Of a stretch of 64,000 nucleotides of DNA, positions 17,375-28,500 are shown piece after piece. Below the pieces are notes generated by a model. The model saw only the letters and a list, made by a program, of their open reading frames with translations. It was not told the origin of the DNA and searched no databases. The number at the start of each line of letters is the position of its first letter. The first letter of the stretch is position 1. Source of the DNA: Richelia sp. CSU_2_1 (GTDB lineage: Bacteria > Cyanobacteriota > Cyanobacteriia > Cyanobacteriales > Microcoleaceae); the NCBI GenBank assembly GCA_012034575.1, contig JAAUPF010000002.1, forward strand, positions 26,275-90,274. Direction: 5' to 3'. The position numbers were made by a program, and so were the translations under genes.

Positions 17375-19576
17375 ATGAAAATTAACTGGTTTTCACCGCT
17401 GCTACCAACTAAAACTGATATTGCTCACTACACAAGTCGCGTGCTATCGGACTTGCATAAACAGGCTGAGATTACCTTGTGGACTGATGAAAAAATTTGG
17501 AGCTCTGACCTAGAACAACAAGCTAAGGTTAGATGGTACGATCCCAAGCGCTTGCCATCAGCAGATATCGATCGAGCTGACATAAATATTTATCATATTG
17601 GCAATAATGCAAAGTTTCACGGTTCTATCTGGAAAGTGAGCCGTCAGCATCCAGGTATAGTTGTTATCCACGATATTAACTTACATTATCTTTTTACAAC
17701 TTTGTTTCCTAAATATTTCGAGCAAGGAAGCGATCGCGATTCCTATGCAGCAATAATGCAGCAAACACACGGAACTATGTGCCAGCAAGATATTGAAAAT
17801 TTGTTTCAAAATAAGCTAACCTGGAGTACGATTTCTGAACGCTATCCTCTAACATTTGCTGCCTTGGAAAATGCCTTAGGAGTCATTGTTCATAACCAAG
17901 AAGCTTTTGCAACTTTTGAACAAGAGCAACGTTGGCCAGTTCTTTATACTCCACTTCCCTATCCGAGTACACCTTTACATCCTGTTAATAAGTATAGCCA
18001 GCTAAAACAGGCACCCTATCGACTGATCGTATTTGGTCACTTGGGAGGAGAACACCGCCGTGTACAGGTAGTTCTAGAAGCTTTATCGATGCTTTCTGAA
18101 AAATCTTGTTTCCATCTAGATATTTATGGGGAAGTATGGGATGAAAACTATGTCAGCGGATTAATTCAGAAGTTTGGTATTAAGGATTTAGTAAGTTTAC
18201 ACGGTTGGGTTGATGAAACTCAGTTAGACTCTGCCTTAGCTAATGCAGATTTAGCCATCAACTTACGTTATCCAACAGGCGGCGAGGCATCAGGAAGTCA
18301 ACTGCGGATTTGGAGCCATGCACTTCCCGCTTTAGTAACTCGAATTGGTTGGTATGCGAGCTTACCTGAAAGTGTAGTTGCTTTTGTCCGTCACGATCGC
18401 GAGCTGGAAGACATTCAGCAGCAGTTGCGAAGCTTTTTAGCCAATCCTGCTAAATTTGCAGAAATGGGGAAAAAGGGTCAACAAATCCTGGCAGAAGAAC
18501 ACAGTCCAGCACTGTACGCTCAGAGAGTGGTTGAATTTACTAAGAATGTTAAGAATTCTCAGAGCAATTTTTTAGTGGCGGTTCCACCCCGTGTGAGTGT
18601 TATTATTCCTAGCTACAACAGTGCTAAATACATCCAGCAAGCAGTAGAAAGTGTCTTGAACCAAAGCTATACTGACTGTGAAATTATTGTGGTGGATGAT
18701 GGCTCGACAGATAACACGCAGCAGGTGTTGCAACCCTACAGATCCCGCATTCGATACGTGCGCTACGAGCACAATCAAGGGGTATCGGTTGCTCGCAATC
18801 GCGGTATTGAGATGGCAAGAGGTTTTTTCATAGCATTTCTGGATGCAGATGATTGGTTTTTACCAGATAAGCTGGCAGCACAAGTAGCTTATTTTGATGC
18901 TAACCCCTCAAAAGGAATTGTAAACAGTGGCTTCCGTAAGGTTAATGATCGAGGAGAAATGATTGGAGATGTCAAACCTTGGAAATATGCTCCTCATTTA
19001 GACTTAGAAGCATGGGTGAAATCAAAGCCAGTTTTGCTTAGTGCTATGATGTTTCATCGCGACTGGTTAAATTGGGTTGGAGGATTCGACACTAGATTTG
19101 AATGTGCAGAGGATGTTAACCTTTTATTGCGCCTATCACTAATAAATTGTCAAGCTGATTGGTTGCATCAGGTCACTGTATGTTACCGTCAACATCAACA
19201 TCAATCTAGCCAAAATACTCCGAAATTAGCTAAATCTTTTGAGGCGGTGTTAACCAGCTTTTTTGAAATTTCAGATTTACCTGCCTCGATGCATTCCTTA
19301 AAAAATCAGTATCTTTACCAAAATTTTGTTTGGCTTGCTTATCATCTGTATAGTAATGGACACGGTTCGCTGATGGCTCAGTATTTAGAAAAATCTTTGG
19401 ACTACAGCCAAAAATCCAAAATAGAAGCGATCGCAGATTGGGTGGACAAATTTTCCTCCTATGCACTAGACGGCGATTCTAGTTTCAGTACCTATGATTT
19501 CAGCAGTTTATCAGACTGGAAAAATTTAATGGCTTCACTTCTTTTTAATGAAGTTAAAAATCACATACATCAATAA
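17375..19576 (+). CDS. Bifunctional GT4-GT2 glycosyltransferase
   Basis: 733 aa. The N-terminal ~385 residues form a GT-B, GT4-like domain: MKINWFSPLLPTKTDIAHYT, RLIVFGHLGGEHRRVQVVLEAL, VSLHGWVDETQLDSALANADLAINL and GEASGSQL near the nucleotide-sugar site. A GT-A, GT2 domain starts near 398 (VSVIIPSYNSAKYI), with EIIVVDDGSTDNT (Asp441), VSVARNRG and the DxD-type DADD at 490-493. Fused GT4/GT2 proteins act in surface polysaccharide or glycoprotein assembly. Sugar specificity cannot be read from the sequence. It is the only plus-strand gene of the island and is convergent with the methyltransferase gene. Confidence 0.9.
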   Translation: MKINWFSPLLPTKTDIAHYTSRVLSDLHKQAEITLWTDEKIWSSDLEQQAKVRWYDPKRLPSADIDRADINIYHIGNNAKFHGSIWKVSRQHPGIVVIHDINLHYLFTTLFPKYFEQGSDRDSYAAIMQQTHGTMCQQDIENLFQNKLTWSTISERYPLTFAALENALGVIVHNQEAFATFEQEQRWPVLYTPLPYPSTPLHPVNKYSQLKQAPYRLIVFGHLGGEHRRVQVVLEALSMLSEKSCFHLDIYGEVWDENYVSGLIQKFGIKDLVSLHGWVDETQLDSALANADLAINLRYPTGGEASGSQLRIWSHALPALVTRIGWYASLPESVVAFVRHDRELEDIQQQLRSFLANPAKFAEMGKKGQQILAEEHSPALYAQRVVEFTKNVKNSQSNFLVAVPPRVSVIIPSYNSAKYIQQAVESVLNQSYTDCEIIVVDDGSTDNTQQVLQPYRSRIRYVRYEHNQGVSVARNRGIEMARGFFIAFLDADDWFLPDKLAAQVAYFDANPSKGIVNSGFRKVNDRGEMIGDVKPWKYAPHLDLEAWVKSKPVLLSAMMFHRDWLNWVGGFDTRFECAEDVNLLLRLSLINCQADWLHQVTVCYRQHQHQSSQNTPKLAKSFEAVLTSFFEISDLPASMHSLKNQYLYQNFVWLAYHLYSNGHGSLMAQYLEKSLDYSQKSKIEAIADWVDKFSSYALDGDSSFSTYDFSSLSDWKNLMASLLFNEVKNHIHQ

Positions 19577-19582
19577 ATAACA

Positions 19583-19612
19583 GAGGGCAATATCTACAAA
19601 GATTTTGCCCTC
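19583..19612 (+). terminator. Hairpin after the GT4-GT2 gene
   Basis: GAGGGCAA (19583-19590) pairs with TTGCCCTC (19605-19612) just after the stop codon. There is no strong T-run after the stem, so termination efficiency is uncertain. Confidence 0.5.
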
Positions 19613-19640
19613 ACTGCTGATTTAGGATCGTATACTAAAG

Positions 19641-19666
19641 ATGGTTTGGTATATTATACAAACCAT
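19641..19666. terminator. Second inverted repeat between convergent genes
   Basis: ATGGTTTG (19641-19648) pairs with CAAACCAT (19659-19666) around an AT-rich 10-base loop. Its place between convergent genes suggests a bidirectional terminator or RNA stabiliser. No flanking T-run is seen. Confidence 0.4.
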
Positions 19667-19745
19667 CCCATCAGATTATTGACTCAAATACTCGATCTAA
19701 GCAATACAAAGTGCTGAACGCACCTCCTGTATCGGGAAAATAAAT

Positions 19746-20507
19746 TTAGCTCTTTTGCCAAAGCATAAAAATATTTTCTTTCCTGTGTTCTGTGGAGTAA
19801 CCATTTTGAGAAAGTAATGACAGGATTTCACTTCTAGATTTCGGCTGATACTCGTTCCAGCTATCAAAAGTGTCAACTTTAAGCACTGTGAACTTATGAT
19901 TTTCTGCAAATTCCTTGAGTTCACCTATTGAATACTCACGGAAATGCGGATAATAGTTTATTGGCGGTAAGTGGTGCAATATCCGGTGAATGTTATCCAG
20001 AGATGTTAAATTAGGCGTTGTTAAAAACATTAAACCGTTAGGTTTTAGCAGCCGATAGCATTCTGAGAGAAATGTATTGAGCCCACTTTTCGTAAAACAG
20101 CCAATCTCTCCAATAGCATTGGAATTTTGATCTTTAATATGTTCGATCACCTCCATATTCAAGATCAGGTCATAGCTTTGACTATCTAAGTCAAGTTTAT
20201 GTCTTAAATCAGTATGGGTAGAATCTATTTGAATAGAGGGATTCAAATCTTGAATAATGTAGCTAAATAAACCACTACCACCCAACTCTAATATCTTAAG
20301 ATTAGGTTGGAGGTGATTCGCTATCCAATTGTAACTATTTAAAAATCTTCTACTATGAACTCTGTTGTAATCTAAAGAGTGTGTTCCCTTTGAATTATGA
20401 GGATTTTCCTCGGTGTATTTATTGATGTATGTAGCAATCCATAGCTCGTCCTTTGTAGGAGTGTATAATGGATTACTTACTTGAGAGTGGCTTCGATCGA
20501 TTGACAT
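19746..20507 (-). CDS. Class I SAM-dependent methyltransferase
   Basis: 253 aa. The SAM-binding motif I is LKILELGGSGLFSYII (~70-85). Motif II/III is YDLILNMEVIEHI, typical of Methyltransf_11/UbiE-like enzymes. LLKPNGLMFLTTPNLTSLDNI follows, with the usual Pro-Asn-Gly turn. The C-terminal REYSIGELKEFAENHKF completes the fold. Substrate is unknown; its place among glycosyltransferases suggests O-methylation of a glycan or lipid-linked sugar. It lies ~85 bases downstream of the FkbM gene on the same strand, so the two are probably cotranscribed. Confidence 0.85.
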   Translation of the reverse strand: MSIDRSHSQVSNPLYTPTKDELWIATYINKYTEENPHNSKGTHSLDYNRVHSRRFLNSYNWIANHLQPNLKILELGGSGLFSYIIQDLNPSIQIDSTHTDLRHKLDLDSQSYDLILNMEVIEHIKDQNSNAIGEIGCFTKSGLNTFLSECYRLLKPNGLMFLTTPNLTSLDNIHRILHHLPPINYYPHFREYSIGELKEFAENHKFTVLKVDTFDSWNEYQPKSRSEILSLLSQNGYSTEHRKENIFMLWQKS

Positions 20508-20591
20508 AATATTGATTGTTGAATTTTGGGCCGAGTTTAGGTCTAAATTGACTGGATTGTCAACAGTTTTTACTAGATGGTTGCCACACTT

Positions 20592-21410
20592 TTATTTTAT
20601 AAATTTGGCAAGGTGTGGCTGTACTACATGACTGCTGTGAATATAAAATGAGTTAAGGGAGTGAGTATGTTGCTTGATTAAATGATTGTCAGACTGTATA
20701 TACTGAAACCTTTGATAACCCAAGGAAATCAAATATTTTTCCACGGGATCGGAAGCTATTGACTCATTGTTTTCAATCATAAAAATAGGATGTTTTTTCT
20801 GGATAGTTCCTGACATTCCTTCCAAAACCTGTCTTTCGTAACCTTCCACATCTATTTTAATAAATATCATTGGTTCGTTTTCAATGATAGCATTTTGTTG
20901 CTCAAAATCATCAAATACAGCAATTGATATTTCCGATTCAACTAATTCCCACTTCCCATGAGTCGAGTAGCTTGATAATCGGGTACGAACAATATTTTCC
21001 TCAAAATGCTCTTTGATACATGAAGCTTCTCCAATTACGTACCAATGATCTATTTTCGGTATATAAATTTTGATGTCTCCTTTTTGATTGCTTAATCCAT
21101 AGAGAAAATATGAATATTCTCCTCCTTCTTCGTCAAAAATTGTTTTGACTTTTTTCATAAAATACTCTAAGGACAAATTAGGCTCAAATGAGACTACTCG
21201 CCATTTAGGGCAAACAAAGTGGACGCTAAGTGCAGAGTTGCCAATATTTCCACCTACATCAATAAAAAGTGCAGGATATTGTTGAAAGTTTTTGAAAAAC
21301 AAAAAATCTCGTTCGTGGGGTGTACGTTCTGTTAGCATCTTCTCAAAAAGGACAATATGAGTATGTGCTACAGGAAGGTTTAAAGTGCCATTTTTTAGTT
21401 GAATATTCAT
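20592..21410 (-). CDS. FkbM-family methyltransferase
   Basis: 272 aa. FIDVGGNIGNSALSVHF is the SAM-binding motif I, followed by WRVVSFEPNLSLEYF and the FkbM signature IFIKIDVEGYERQVLEGM. FkbM proteins O-methylate small molecules or sugars, and in cyanobacteria they often lie in exopolysaccharide loci. No signal or membrane segment is visible. A ~145-base gap separates it from the sulfotransferase gene upstream on the same strand. Confidence 0.88.
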   Translation of the reverse strand: MNIQLKNGTLNLPVAHTHIVLFEKMLTERTPHERDFLFFKNFQQYPALFIDVGGNIGNSALSVHFVCPKWRVVSFEPNLSLEYFMKKVKTIFDEEGGEYSYFLYGLSNQKGDIKIYIPKIDHWYVIGEASCIKEHFEENIVRTRLSSYSTHGKWELVESEISIAVFDDFEQQNAIIENEPMIFIKIDVEGYERQVLEGMSGTIQKKHPIFMIENNESIASDPVEKYLISLGYQRFQYIQSDNHLIKQHTHSLNSFYIHSSHVVQPHLAKFIK

Positions 21411-21557
21411 GCTCGATTATGTTCTATCTTTAATCTTGTGTTTTGCCAATTTTACGATATGACATCATCTTCTTATCTAATACCATAAGAAATGAAGTAA
21501 CATCAATTATTACACCCTGAGCTAATTGAGCTAATTGGAGCAATGTGGCTATCTATT

Positions 21558-22682
21558 TTACCAGTTCAATTTCCTGCCTAAATATTTTTCTAGCCTTTGG
21601 TTGTAAGGTTGAAAACATTCAGCAAGGCTTTGGCGTATAGAATCACTAACATGAGGGTAAGAATTTGAGTTGTGCCTGGGATAATCAGATAGTTTATGAA
21701 CTGATACACCTAGAAAATCATACACTTCTTTCATGGTTTTTTCTGGAGCTTTATCTAAGTCTTCGGTAGTCAGCACTAAAAACTGCTCTCTCGGAAACCA
21801 ATTCATCCATTTTTCAAGAAAATAGATGTAAACGCTATTCAACAGATAATTTGGTTGCATCTGGTCTAGAATTTCATCGTTAATTTCTAGTTCATGAGCA
21901 GCGACCTGTTTCAGGATTTTAATTTGGGGTTCTAGAGCCTGTTCCAAAGAACGAAACTCCGCACCATACTTGTGATGATGGTAATAATCAGAAATCGACC
22001 TATCTACAGGATTTCTTAACATCAAAATTAACTTTATTTCAGGAAATAAATCAAAGATTCTCTTTTCCGCCCCTGGATAGTAAATATATTCAGGGCTCGC
22101 TTCTCCTGTTAGGAAACCTTGGCCATCAGGCAGAAGAGGAAAATGAGCTAAATACCAATCTACACCTGCTTGTCCATCCATAAAGCTCCAGCTAAAAAAT
22201 CTCACCTCTTTTTGAAAAGTTGGCAAAATCTGTGGATGTACGTTGAGATATTCGTAAAGAGATGTTGTACCGCACTTCTGACAACCAATAATGATAAAAC
22301 TCGGATTAGCGGGCTTGCTTGACTTCCAATATTTATCAACAAAGCCGGGTTTTGACTTTAAGGATTTTATCAAATTAGCTTGTTGATAACAGCCGATCGC
22401 AACAGGCAATTTTTCTTGTTTTGTTAAAGCATCCCCCAAAATCGTATACGCTGACAAAAAATCAGGTAGCTTCTCAATGAAAATTTCATAGTAGCCAACA
22501 ATCCTCTCTAGGACTTCAGAAGGTATTTCGTAGTAATTAAGTAGATTCCACAAGCGATCGTGAGTTTCAAAGAAATCTGGATAGATATCCAAGCTTTTTA
22601 GATAACAGTTGACAGATTCAGCTATCTCACTTTGTTTCTGATGAATGTCGCCCAACTCTAGATACTTTTGCCAGTCTTCCAT
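21558..22682 (-). CDS. TPR-sulfotransferase fusion
   Basis: 374 aa. Residues 1-115 carry TPR-like helices (LELGDIHQKQSEIAESVNCYLKSLD; AYTILGDALTKQEKLPVAIGCYQQA). Residues ~127-374 are a sulfotransferase domain with the PAPS 5'-phosphosulfate loop FIIIGCQKCGTTSL (Lys136) and the 3'-phosphate motif LILMLRNPVDRSISDYYHH. FLVLTTEDLDKAPEKTMKEVYDFLGV is a typical C-terminal segment. It transfers sulfuryl from PAPS, presumably to a glycan or protein made by this locus. Its start overlaps the end of the upstream TPR-GT4 gene by 25 bases, indicating translational coupling. cysC is ~4.5 kb away. Confidence 0.9.
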   Translation of the reverse strand: MEDWQKYLELGDIHQKQSEIAESVNCYLKSLDIYPDFFETHDRLWNLLNYYEIPSEVLERIVGYYEIFIEKLPDFLSAYTILGDALTKQEKLPVAIGCYQQANLIKSLKSKPGFVDKYWKSSKPANPSFIIIGCQKCGTTSLYEYLNVHPQILPTFQKEVRFFSWSFMDGQAGVDWYLAHFPLLPDGQGFLTGEASPEYIYYPGAEKRIFDLFPEIKLILMLRNPVDRSISDYYHHHKYGAEFRSLEQALEPQIKILKQVAAHELEINDEILDQMQPNYLLNSVYIYFLEKWMNWFPREQFLVLTTEDLDKAPEKTMKEVYDFLGVSVHKLSDYPRHNSNSYPHVSDSIRQSLAECFQPYNQRLEKYLGRKLNW

Positions 22683-25336
22683 TGTAGTTCACCTTGTACG
22701 GAAAATAGTTCTATCTCATATCGAGTAAATATACTGTGCCAGTCATATTTTTCCTCTACCAACTGGCGGCTATTTACCCGGAGTTTATGTCTCAAATCAG
22801 CATCTGCACTAATTTGCAAAACAGCTTCAGCAAATTGTTGCGGTTCGTCTCTAATTAACAGATGCAAACCATCAACTACAGATAATCCTTCGCATCCCAA
22901 ACTCGTAGATACAACAGGCAGACCCATTGCCATTGAGTGAGGGATTTTGAGTCGAGTACCACTTCCTGCTCGCAGCGGTACTACCGTCATAATACTTTCT
23001 TTCGCTACTTCACTCATGTCATCCGGATTAGCAATCACCTGAATTCGAGAATCGCAGGCTAACTCTTGTATATCCATCCCTGGATCGCGCCCAGCGATAC
23101 AAAAAACCATTGTTGGATCTTGCTCCCAAACTTTGGGCAATATTTCTTCGACAAAGTAGTAAATCCCATCAATATTGGGATAATAAGCTAAACCTCCCAT
23201 AAACAATATTTTTCTGCCATTATGGTTATCAATAGCAGGAATTGTTCTCGTGTTGACACCATTTTCCACAACTAGGGTTCGGCTACTTGGACAGCGCTTC
23301 TCCACTTCTTGCCTGTCAGTTTCGCTTACCAAAGTTACCAGGTTGAATTTTGACCAATTTTTATTTTCATATTGTTCTAATAATTTTGCTTCTTTTTCAG
23401 CATCTAGGAAGGCTTTAACTGCATCAACTCGGTCGGCAATTTTTTCTATATCCGAAGTGTGTTGATTTATGTCTGCACATCGTTTGAGAATTTGGGATTC
23501 GATATTATGCTCCTGTAGTATTGTGTAAGAATCTTTAAAGATTTCCCGATAAGAAGCCATGTAGATAAAGTCAAACATCACTACGTCAAAATTGATGACT
23601 TTTAGCTGATTCAGAATTTTCCGCATTGACCAAGTATCCCAATGATAGACGTGCCTTGGTTGATGAGGTTGTCTGGGTGACAAAGGACTACCTAGCATAA
23701 CCATAATTGCTCGATCGCAATAATCGGCTAGCGCGTCTTCAATAACATAATCTTCTTCAGAAAAAATAAATGAAACAACAACGAGGTGATGCTTTTTACC
23801 TAAGTATTTGATTTGTTCAAACATCCGAATTGGTGCGCCTGACTTAGGAGGATGGGGAGGATAAGCAGTCAGCATCAAGATTTTTAAAGCAGGTTCGCCA
23901 TCACGGACTTTATTCTGTTGATTTGCTAAAAATTGCTGGCAATAATTTTTTACCTTGTTAAACCGACTATGTTGGTTTAATGCTCTCTCTAAATTGTCGT
24001 ATAGTCCTTGACAATCTGGATTGAGTTCAATGGCGCGACGATAAACGGCAATCGCTTCTTCTGTCTCACCCATACTTGATAAAATATCACCCAAGGCATT
24101 GTAATACCAACAGTAGTCTGGATTAAACTTAATTGCCTTGCGGTAACAGATAACTGCCTTCTCAAAATAATTTTGTTGGGTTAAGGCATTGCCCAGTTGA
24201 AAGAAAGTTTCGGCATAATTGGGTTGAATCTGCAATGCTATCTGATAAAAGATAATTGCACGATCGACATTGTTTTGCTGTAGAAAGCTATTCCCTAGAT
24301 GTAAGTAGATTTCCGGCGTTTTGGGCTTTACTTGTATCACTCGATCGAAGATTTTTAAAACCATTGCCAAATTATCTTCATGTTCTGCCGAAAAATTGAA
24401 CGCATTTTTGTAATAATTAATGGCTTCTTCAATCCTGTTTTGTTTTAGCAAGGTAGTGCCTAAATGCAAGGAAAGTTGAGAGTCACTAGGTCGAATTTGT
24501 AGCGCTTTATGGTAAATCGCCACATTATCAGGGTTTAACTCAATTTCCCGACGATATAAGCTGATAGCTTCTTCAGAATATAATTGAATTTGATTTTGCA
24601 GCGCTTCTGCTAACTTGACATGAACTTTTGGCAAATCATACTGTAACTGAATTGCACAGCGATAAGCAACAACTGCCCCTTCCCATTTCTCCAATTTCGC
24701 CAACACATCCCCTAAATTATAGTGAGACCAATGGAAATCAGGATTTAACTCGATCGCCCGCTGATAAGCCACCGCCGCCTCTTCCCACTTCTCCAGTTTA
24801 ATCAACACATCTCCTAAATTATTGTGCGACCAACAAAAATCTGGATTCAACTCAATAGCCAGACGATATGCAGCGACAGCTTCATCTAACCTTCCCTGTC
24901 CTTGCCAAATATCCGCTAAATTGTGGTGAACTTCCCACAAATTAGGCTGAATTTCTACAGCCTTTTGATAAACTGTTACCGCTTCATCCAACTCGCCATT
25001 TTTTACCAAAGCGTCTCCCAAACTCTGATTAATTTCTGCTGAATGAAAGTCTATATCTAAAGCTTGGCGGTAGGAGGAAATCGCTTGCTCCCACTCTCCT
25101 TTTTTGGCAAATGCTTTCCCTAAGCTGTAGTAAGGTTTAGCACGATCGAAGCTAGCATTCACCTTACTGTCGGAACGATCGCCCGTTTTTTTATCTGTCT
25201 CCTTAACTTCTGAATGCACTCTTTTAATAGCCAAGGATTGAATTCCAGAAGTTTTGGGTTTTGAATGCTGCGCGATCGATGAATCGGAATGTTTTTGAAG
25301 GGGAAATTCTATGACGTTGTTGGCTTCGCTATTCAT
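22658..25336 (-). CDS. TPR-GT4 glycosyltransferase
   Basis: 892 aa. About ten TPRs occupy residues ~65-460 (for example AKKGEWEQAISSYRQALDI, ELNPDFCWSHNNLGDVL). From ~485 a GT-B domain begins (LKILMLTAYPPHPPKSGAPIRMFEQIKYL, then VVSFIFSEEDY). The donor half has RKILFMGGLAYYPNIDGIYYF, VFCIAGRDPG, VVPLRAGSGTRLKIPHSMAMG and VVSTSLGCEGL, typical of GT4. TPR arrays fused to glycosyltransferases are known in protein O-glycosylation, where the array may grip the acceptor. It overlaps the sulfotransferase gene and follows the 1,987-aa TPR protein after ~165 bases. Confidence 0.9.
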   Translation of the reverse strand: MNSEANNVIEFPLQKHSDSSIAQHSKPKTSGIQSLAIKRVHSEVKETDKKTGDRSDSKVNASFDRAKPYYSLGKAFAKKGEWEQAISSYRQALDIDFHSAEINQSLGDALVKNGELDEAVTVYQKAVEIQPNLWEVHHNLADIWQGQGRLDEAVAAYRLAIELNPDFCWSHNNLGDVLIKLEKWEEAAVAYQRAIELNPDFHWSHYNLGDVLAKLEKWEGAVVAYRCAIQLQYDLPKVHVKLAEALQNQIQLYSEEAISLYRREIELNPDNVAIYHKALQIRPSDSQLSLHLGTTLLKQNRIEEAINYYKNAFNFSAEHEDNLAMVLKIFDRVIQVKPKTPEIYLHLGNSFLQQNNVDRAIIFYQIALQIQPNYAETFFQLGNALTQQNYFEKAVICYRKAIKFNPDYCWYYNALGDILSSMGETEEAIAVYRRAIELNPDCQGLYDNLERALNQHSRFNKVKNYCQQFLANQQNKVRDGEPALKILMLTAYPPHPPKSGAPIRMFEQIKYLGKKHHLVVVSFIFSEEDYVIEDALADYCDRAIMVMLGSPLSPRQPHQPRHVYHWDTWSMRKILNQLKVINFDVVMFDFIYMASYREIFKDSYTILQEHNIESQILKRCADINQHTSDIEKIADRVDAVKAFLDAEKEAKLLEQYENKNWSKFNLVTLVSETDRQEVEKRCPSSRTLVVENGVNTRTIPAIDNHNGRKILFMGGLAYYPNIDGIYYFVEEILPKVWEQDPTMVFCIAGRDPGMDIQELACDSRIQVIANPDDMSEVAKESIMTVVPLRAGSGTRLKIPHSMAMGLPVVSTSLGCEGLSVVDGLHLLIRDEPQQFAEAVLQISADADLRHKLRVNSRQLVEEKYDWHSIFTRYEIELFSVQGELQWKTGKSI

Positions 25337-25502
25337 GCTGTATACCTGTTATAACTTGAGACAGTCAAATTATCTTGACTGATGATTTTTGTCTAAATTA
25401 GAACTCAAACAACAACCTACTTGCTGGAAAAACCTTCGATATCTCCTAGAAATATTGACGCATTACTAGGTTTTTTAGTTCCCGATCGCGCGTTTTTTGT
25501 TT

Positions 25503-28500
25503 CTAGTTTTTTGCCAGTTCGATCGCGCGATTGTAAGCCTCGATCGCCCCATCAATTTCGCCCTTTTCTTGCAAAGCATCACCTAATTTTTGGTGAACTT
25601 CCCAAATATCCGGCTTCAATTCAATGGTTTTTTCATAACAACCGATCGCCTCATCAATTTGACCGCGACTGTCCAAAACATCCCCCAAACTTTGATATGC
25701 TTGAGCAAACTTGGGATTTAATTCGATCGCCCTCCGAAAACAGGAGATCGCCTCTTCCCGCCGATCCAAACTCGCCCAAGCCTTACCCAAACTGTAATGA
25801 GAAGCATCGAAATTTGGATTCAGTTCGATCGCCCGTAGGTAAGCTTCGATCGCCTCTTCCAATTCCCCCCGCACGCTCAAAACTTCCCCTAAATTGTGGC
25901 AAGCATCTGCATAATTCGGCTGCAACTGAATCGCCCGCCGGTAACACGCAATTGCCTGCTCCAATTCCCCCAATTCCAATAAAGTATTGCCGAGAGTAAA
26001 GTGTTCCTCAGGCTTAGCCCAATTGATATCGAGAGTGAGAGCTTCATACCAGCATTTAGCTCCAGCTTTCTGCTGGCCCGATTGCAACAATACTCTAGCT
26101 AAATTCCGGTGCGCCCCTGCTAAATCCGGTTTAATTTCAATTGCTTTTTGGTAACAGACAATTGACTTTTGCCACTGCTTCTGCTGCGCGTGCAGGCTGC
26201 CTAAATTAGCATGAACTTCCGCAAAATTCGGGTCGATTTCCAAAGCTTGAGCGTACCAACAACGGGCGGCATCTAACTTGCCCATCGCTTGGGTAGCATT
26301 CCCCATAATTTTATAGGCAAGTGCCGCTTTTGGTTGAATTTCAATTGCTTTCTGACAAGCCCCGATCGCCTCTTCAAGTTTACCGCGAGCAAAATCGAAT
26401 TCTGCCTGTTTGATGAATTCTTCTGCACTCACAAACTCAGATTTTGTACTGACAGAATCGACAATTGTCAGAGGTTGGCTGGGGAGGATCGCCAGCGATG
26501 ATACTGTTAGATTTTTCGCCGATTTTGAATGCCCATTTTTGGAATTATCTACTGGTGCAGCAGGCGCGATCGTATCCTCAATCTTCGCATCCGCAACAGG
26601 TTTACGATCGTTTGAATCGCCCTCGATTCGAGTTGCTGCCGGCACAGAATCAACTGCTGGATGGCCAGATACCAAACTGTTGCCATTCAGTGCCGCCGCC
26701 TTCTGCAAACAGACAGCAGCTTCATCTAATTTGCCTTGCTTTGTCAGCGCTTTTGCCAAATTTTGGTAAGCAGGATTAAAGTTCGGATTTAACTCGATCG
26801 CGCGCTGGTAACAAGCGGCTGCTTGTGCAAATTTACCTTGCTTAAACAAATTATTTCCCAGCTTGCAATGCTGCTGTGGCGATACCTTTTCCGGTTCCAA
26901 AGCAAACGCTTCGTACCAACACTCATTCGCCTCTTCCTGCTTGCCTTCTTGCGTCCACACCCGAGCCAAATTTCGATAAGCTGCTGGTAAATTAGGTTGG
27001 AGAGAAATCGCTTTTTTGTAAGCAGCGATCGCCTGCGGAATTTGTTTGTTTATCGCGTACAAACTGCCCAGATTTAAATGCGCTTGCGCGTCGTAGGATT
27101 TAATTTTAACAGCTTTTTGATAGCACTCGATCGCCCCCGGTAAATTCCCTTGCTCTTGCAAAATATTGCCCCACAATTTCCAGGCAGCAACCGCCTCAGG
27201 TTGAATTTCAACAGCTCGCCGACACTCAGCAATCGCTCGATCGAGCTGTTTTTGAGCGCAATAAGCTTCCGCCCGTTGAAGGCAATTCTCGGCTGTTTCC
27301 TGCTGGCGAAAATCTTCCGCAAAACCGCTGTTTGCTACCGCCGTTTCTTGCCGCTGAAAATCTTCCGTAAAACCGCTGTTTCCTGCCATCACCCGCGACA
27401 CGACATCAATCGAATTGGCAGTAGCAGGCGCAAAATTTGTCGGACGATCGCTCCGATTTAACTGCTGCGTTACGTTAGTTGGTTGCTGTGATTGCACGGG
27501 CGGTGTTTCAGCAGGAATTGCAGGTTCGATCGGCAAAGAATTAGCTGCTGTATTTCCTTGCAAAACAGGATTTTTGGAATGCGATGGCAACTCATTTTTA
27601 GCGTTAAAACCCACAATTACTGTCTTAAACAAATCTCCAAAAATATTGGCAGGTCTTTCGATAACTTTGCGATAATTAGCAACTTCTTCCTGCAAGTTTT
27701 TTTGAACTTTCAGAGCATTTCCTAAATGTTGGTAAGCCTGGTTGGAATTGGGATTTAGCTCGATCGCGTGGCAGTAACAGCGAATAGCTTGCGTTACTTG
27801 ATTCTGCTTCAAAAAGTTATCGCCCAAATTGATATGTTCTTCAGGAGTTGCCTTATCTGGTTCCAAAGAATAGGCTTTAAACCAACACTCGTCAGCCTCC
27901 GCTAGCTGTCCCATTTGCGATCGCACGCGAGCTAAATTGCGGTAAGTTGATGCTAAATTCGGTTGCAGGACGATCGCCTTTTGGTAAAATGCGATCGCCG
28001 ATTGCCACTGCTGTTCCTGAGCGTAAAGCGTCCCCAAATTAGTATAAGCTTCAGCATAATCCGGGTCGAGTGCGATCGCTTTACCGTAGCAGTTTTTTGC
28101 TTCCTCCAGCTTGCCTTGGGCTTGCCTAGCATTACCCAAAATTTTATACACTCTCGGATCTGGTTTAACTTGAATCACTCGCTGGCAAGCTGATGCCGCC
28201 TGCTCGAATTTTCTTTGAGCGTAAAACGCTTCTGCACCTTGAATGTAGACTTCAATATCGTCGGGGTTGAAAGCTAAAACATTTTGATTGTTGTTGTTAT
28301 TTATTACTGGATTTTGTACGGGAACATTCTTTAATTTCTGGTGACATAGTAAAGCCATCTCCCAATTTTGTTCTTGAGCGTACAAAACCGACAAATTAGT
28401 ATAAACTTCAGGAAAATTAGGCTGAATTTCCAGAGCTTTGGTATACCACTGCTTAGCTTTAGCTAAATTGCCTTGCGCTTGAGATATTTTGCCCAAAGTG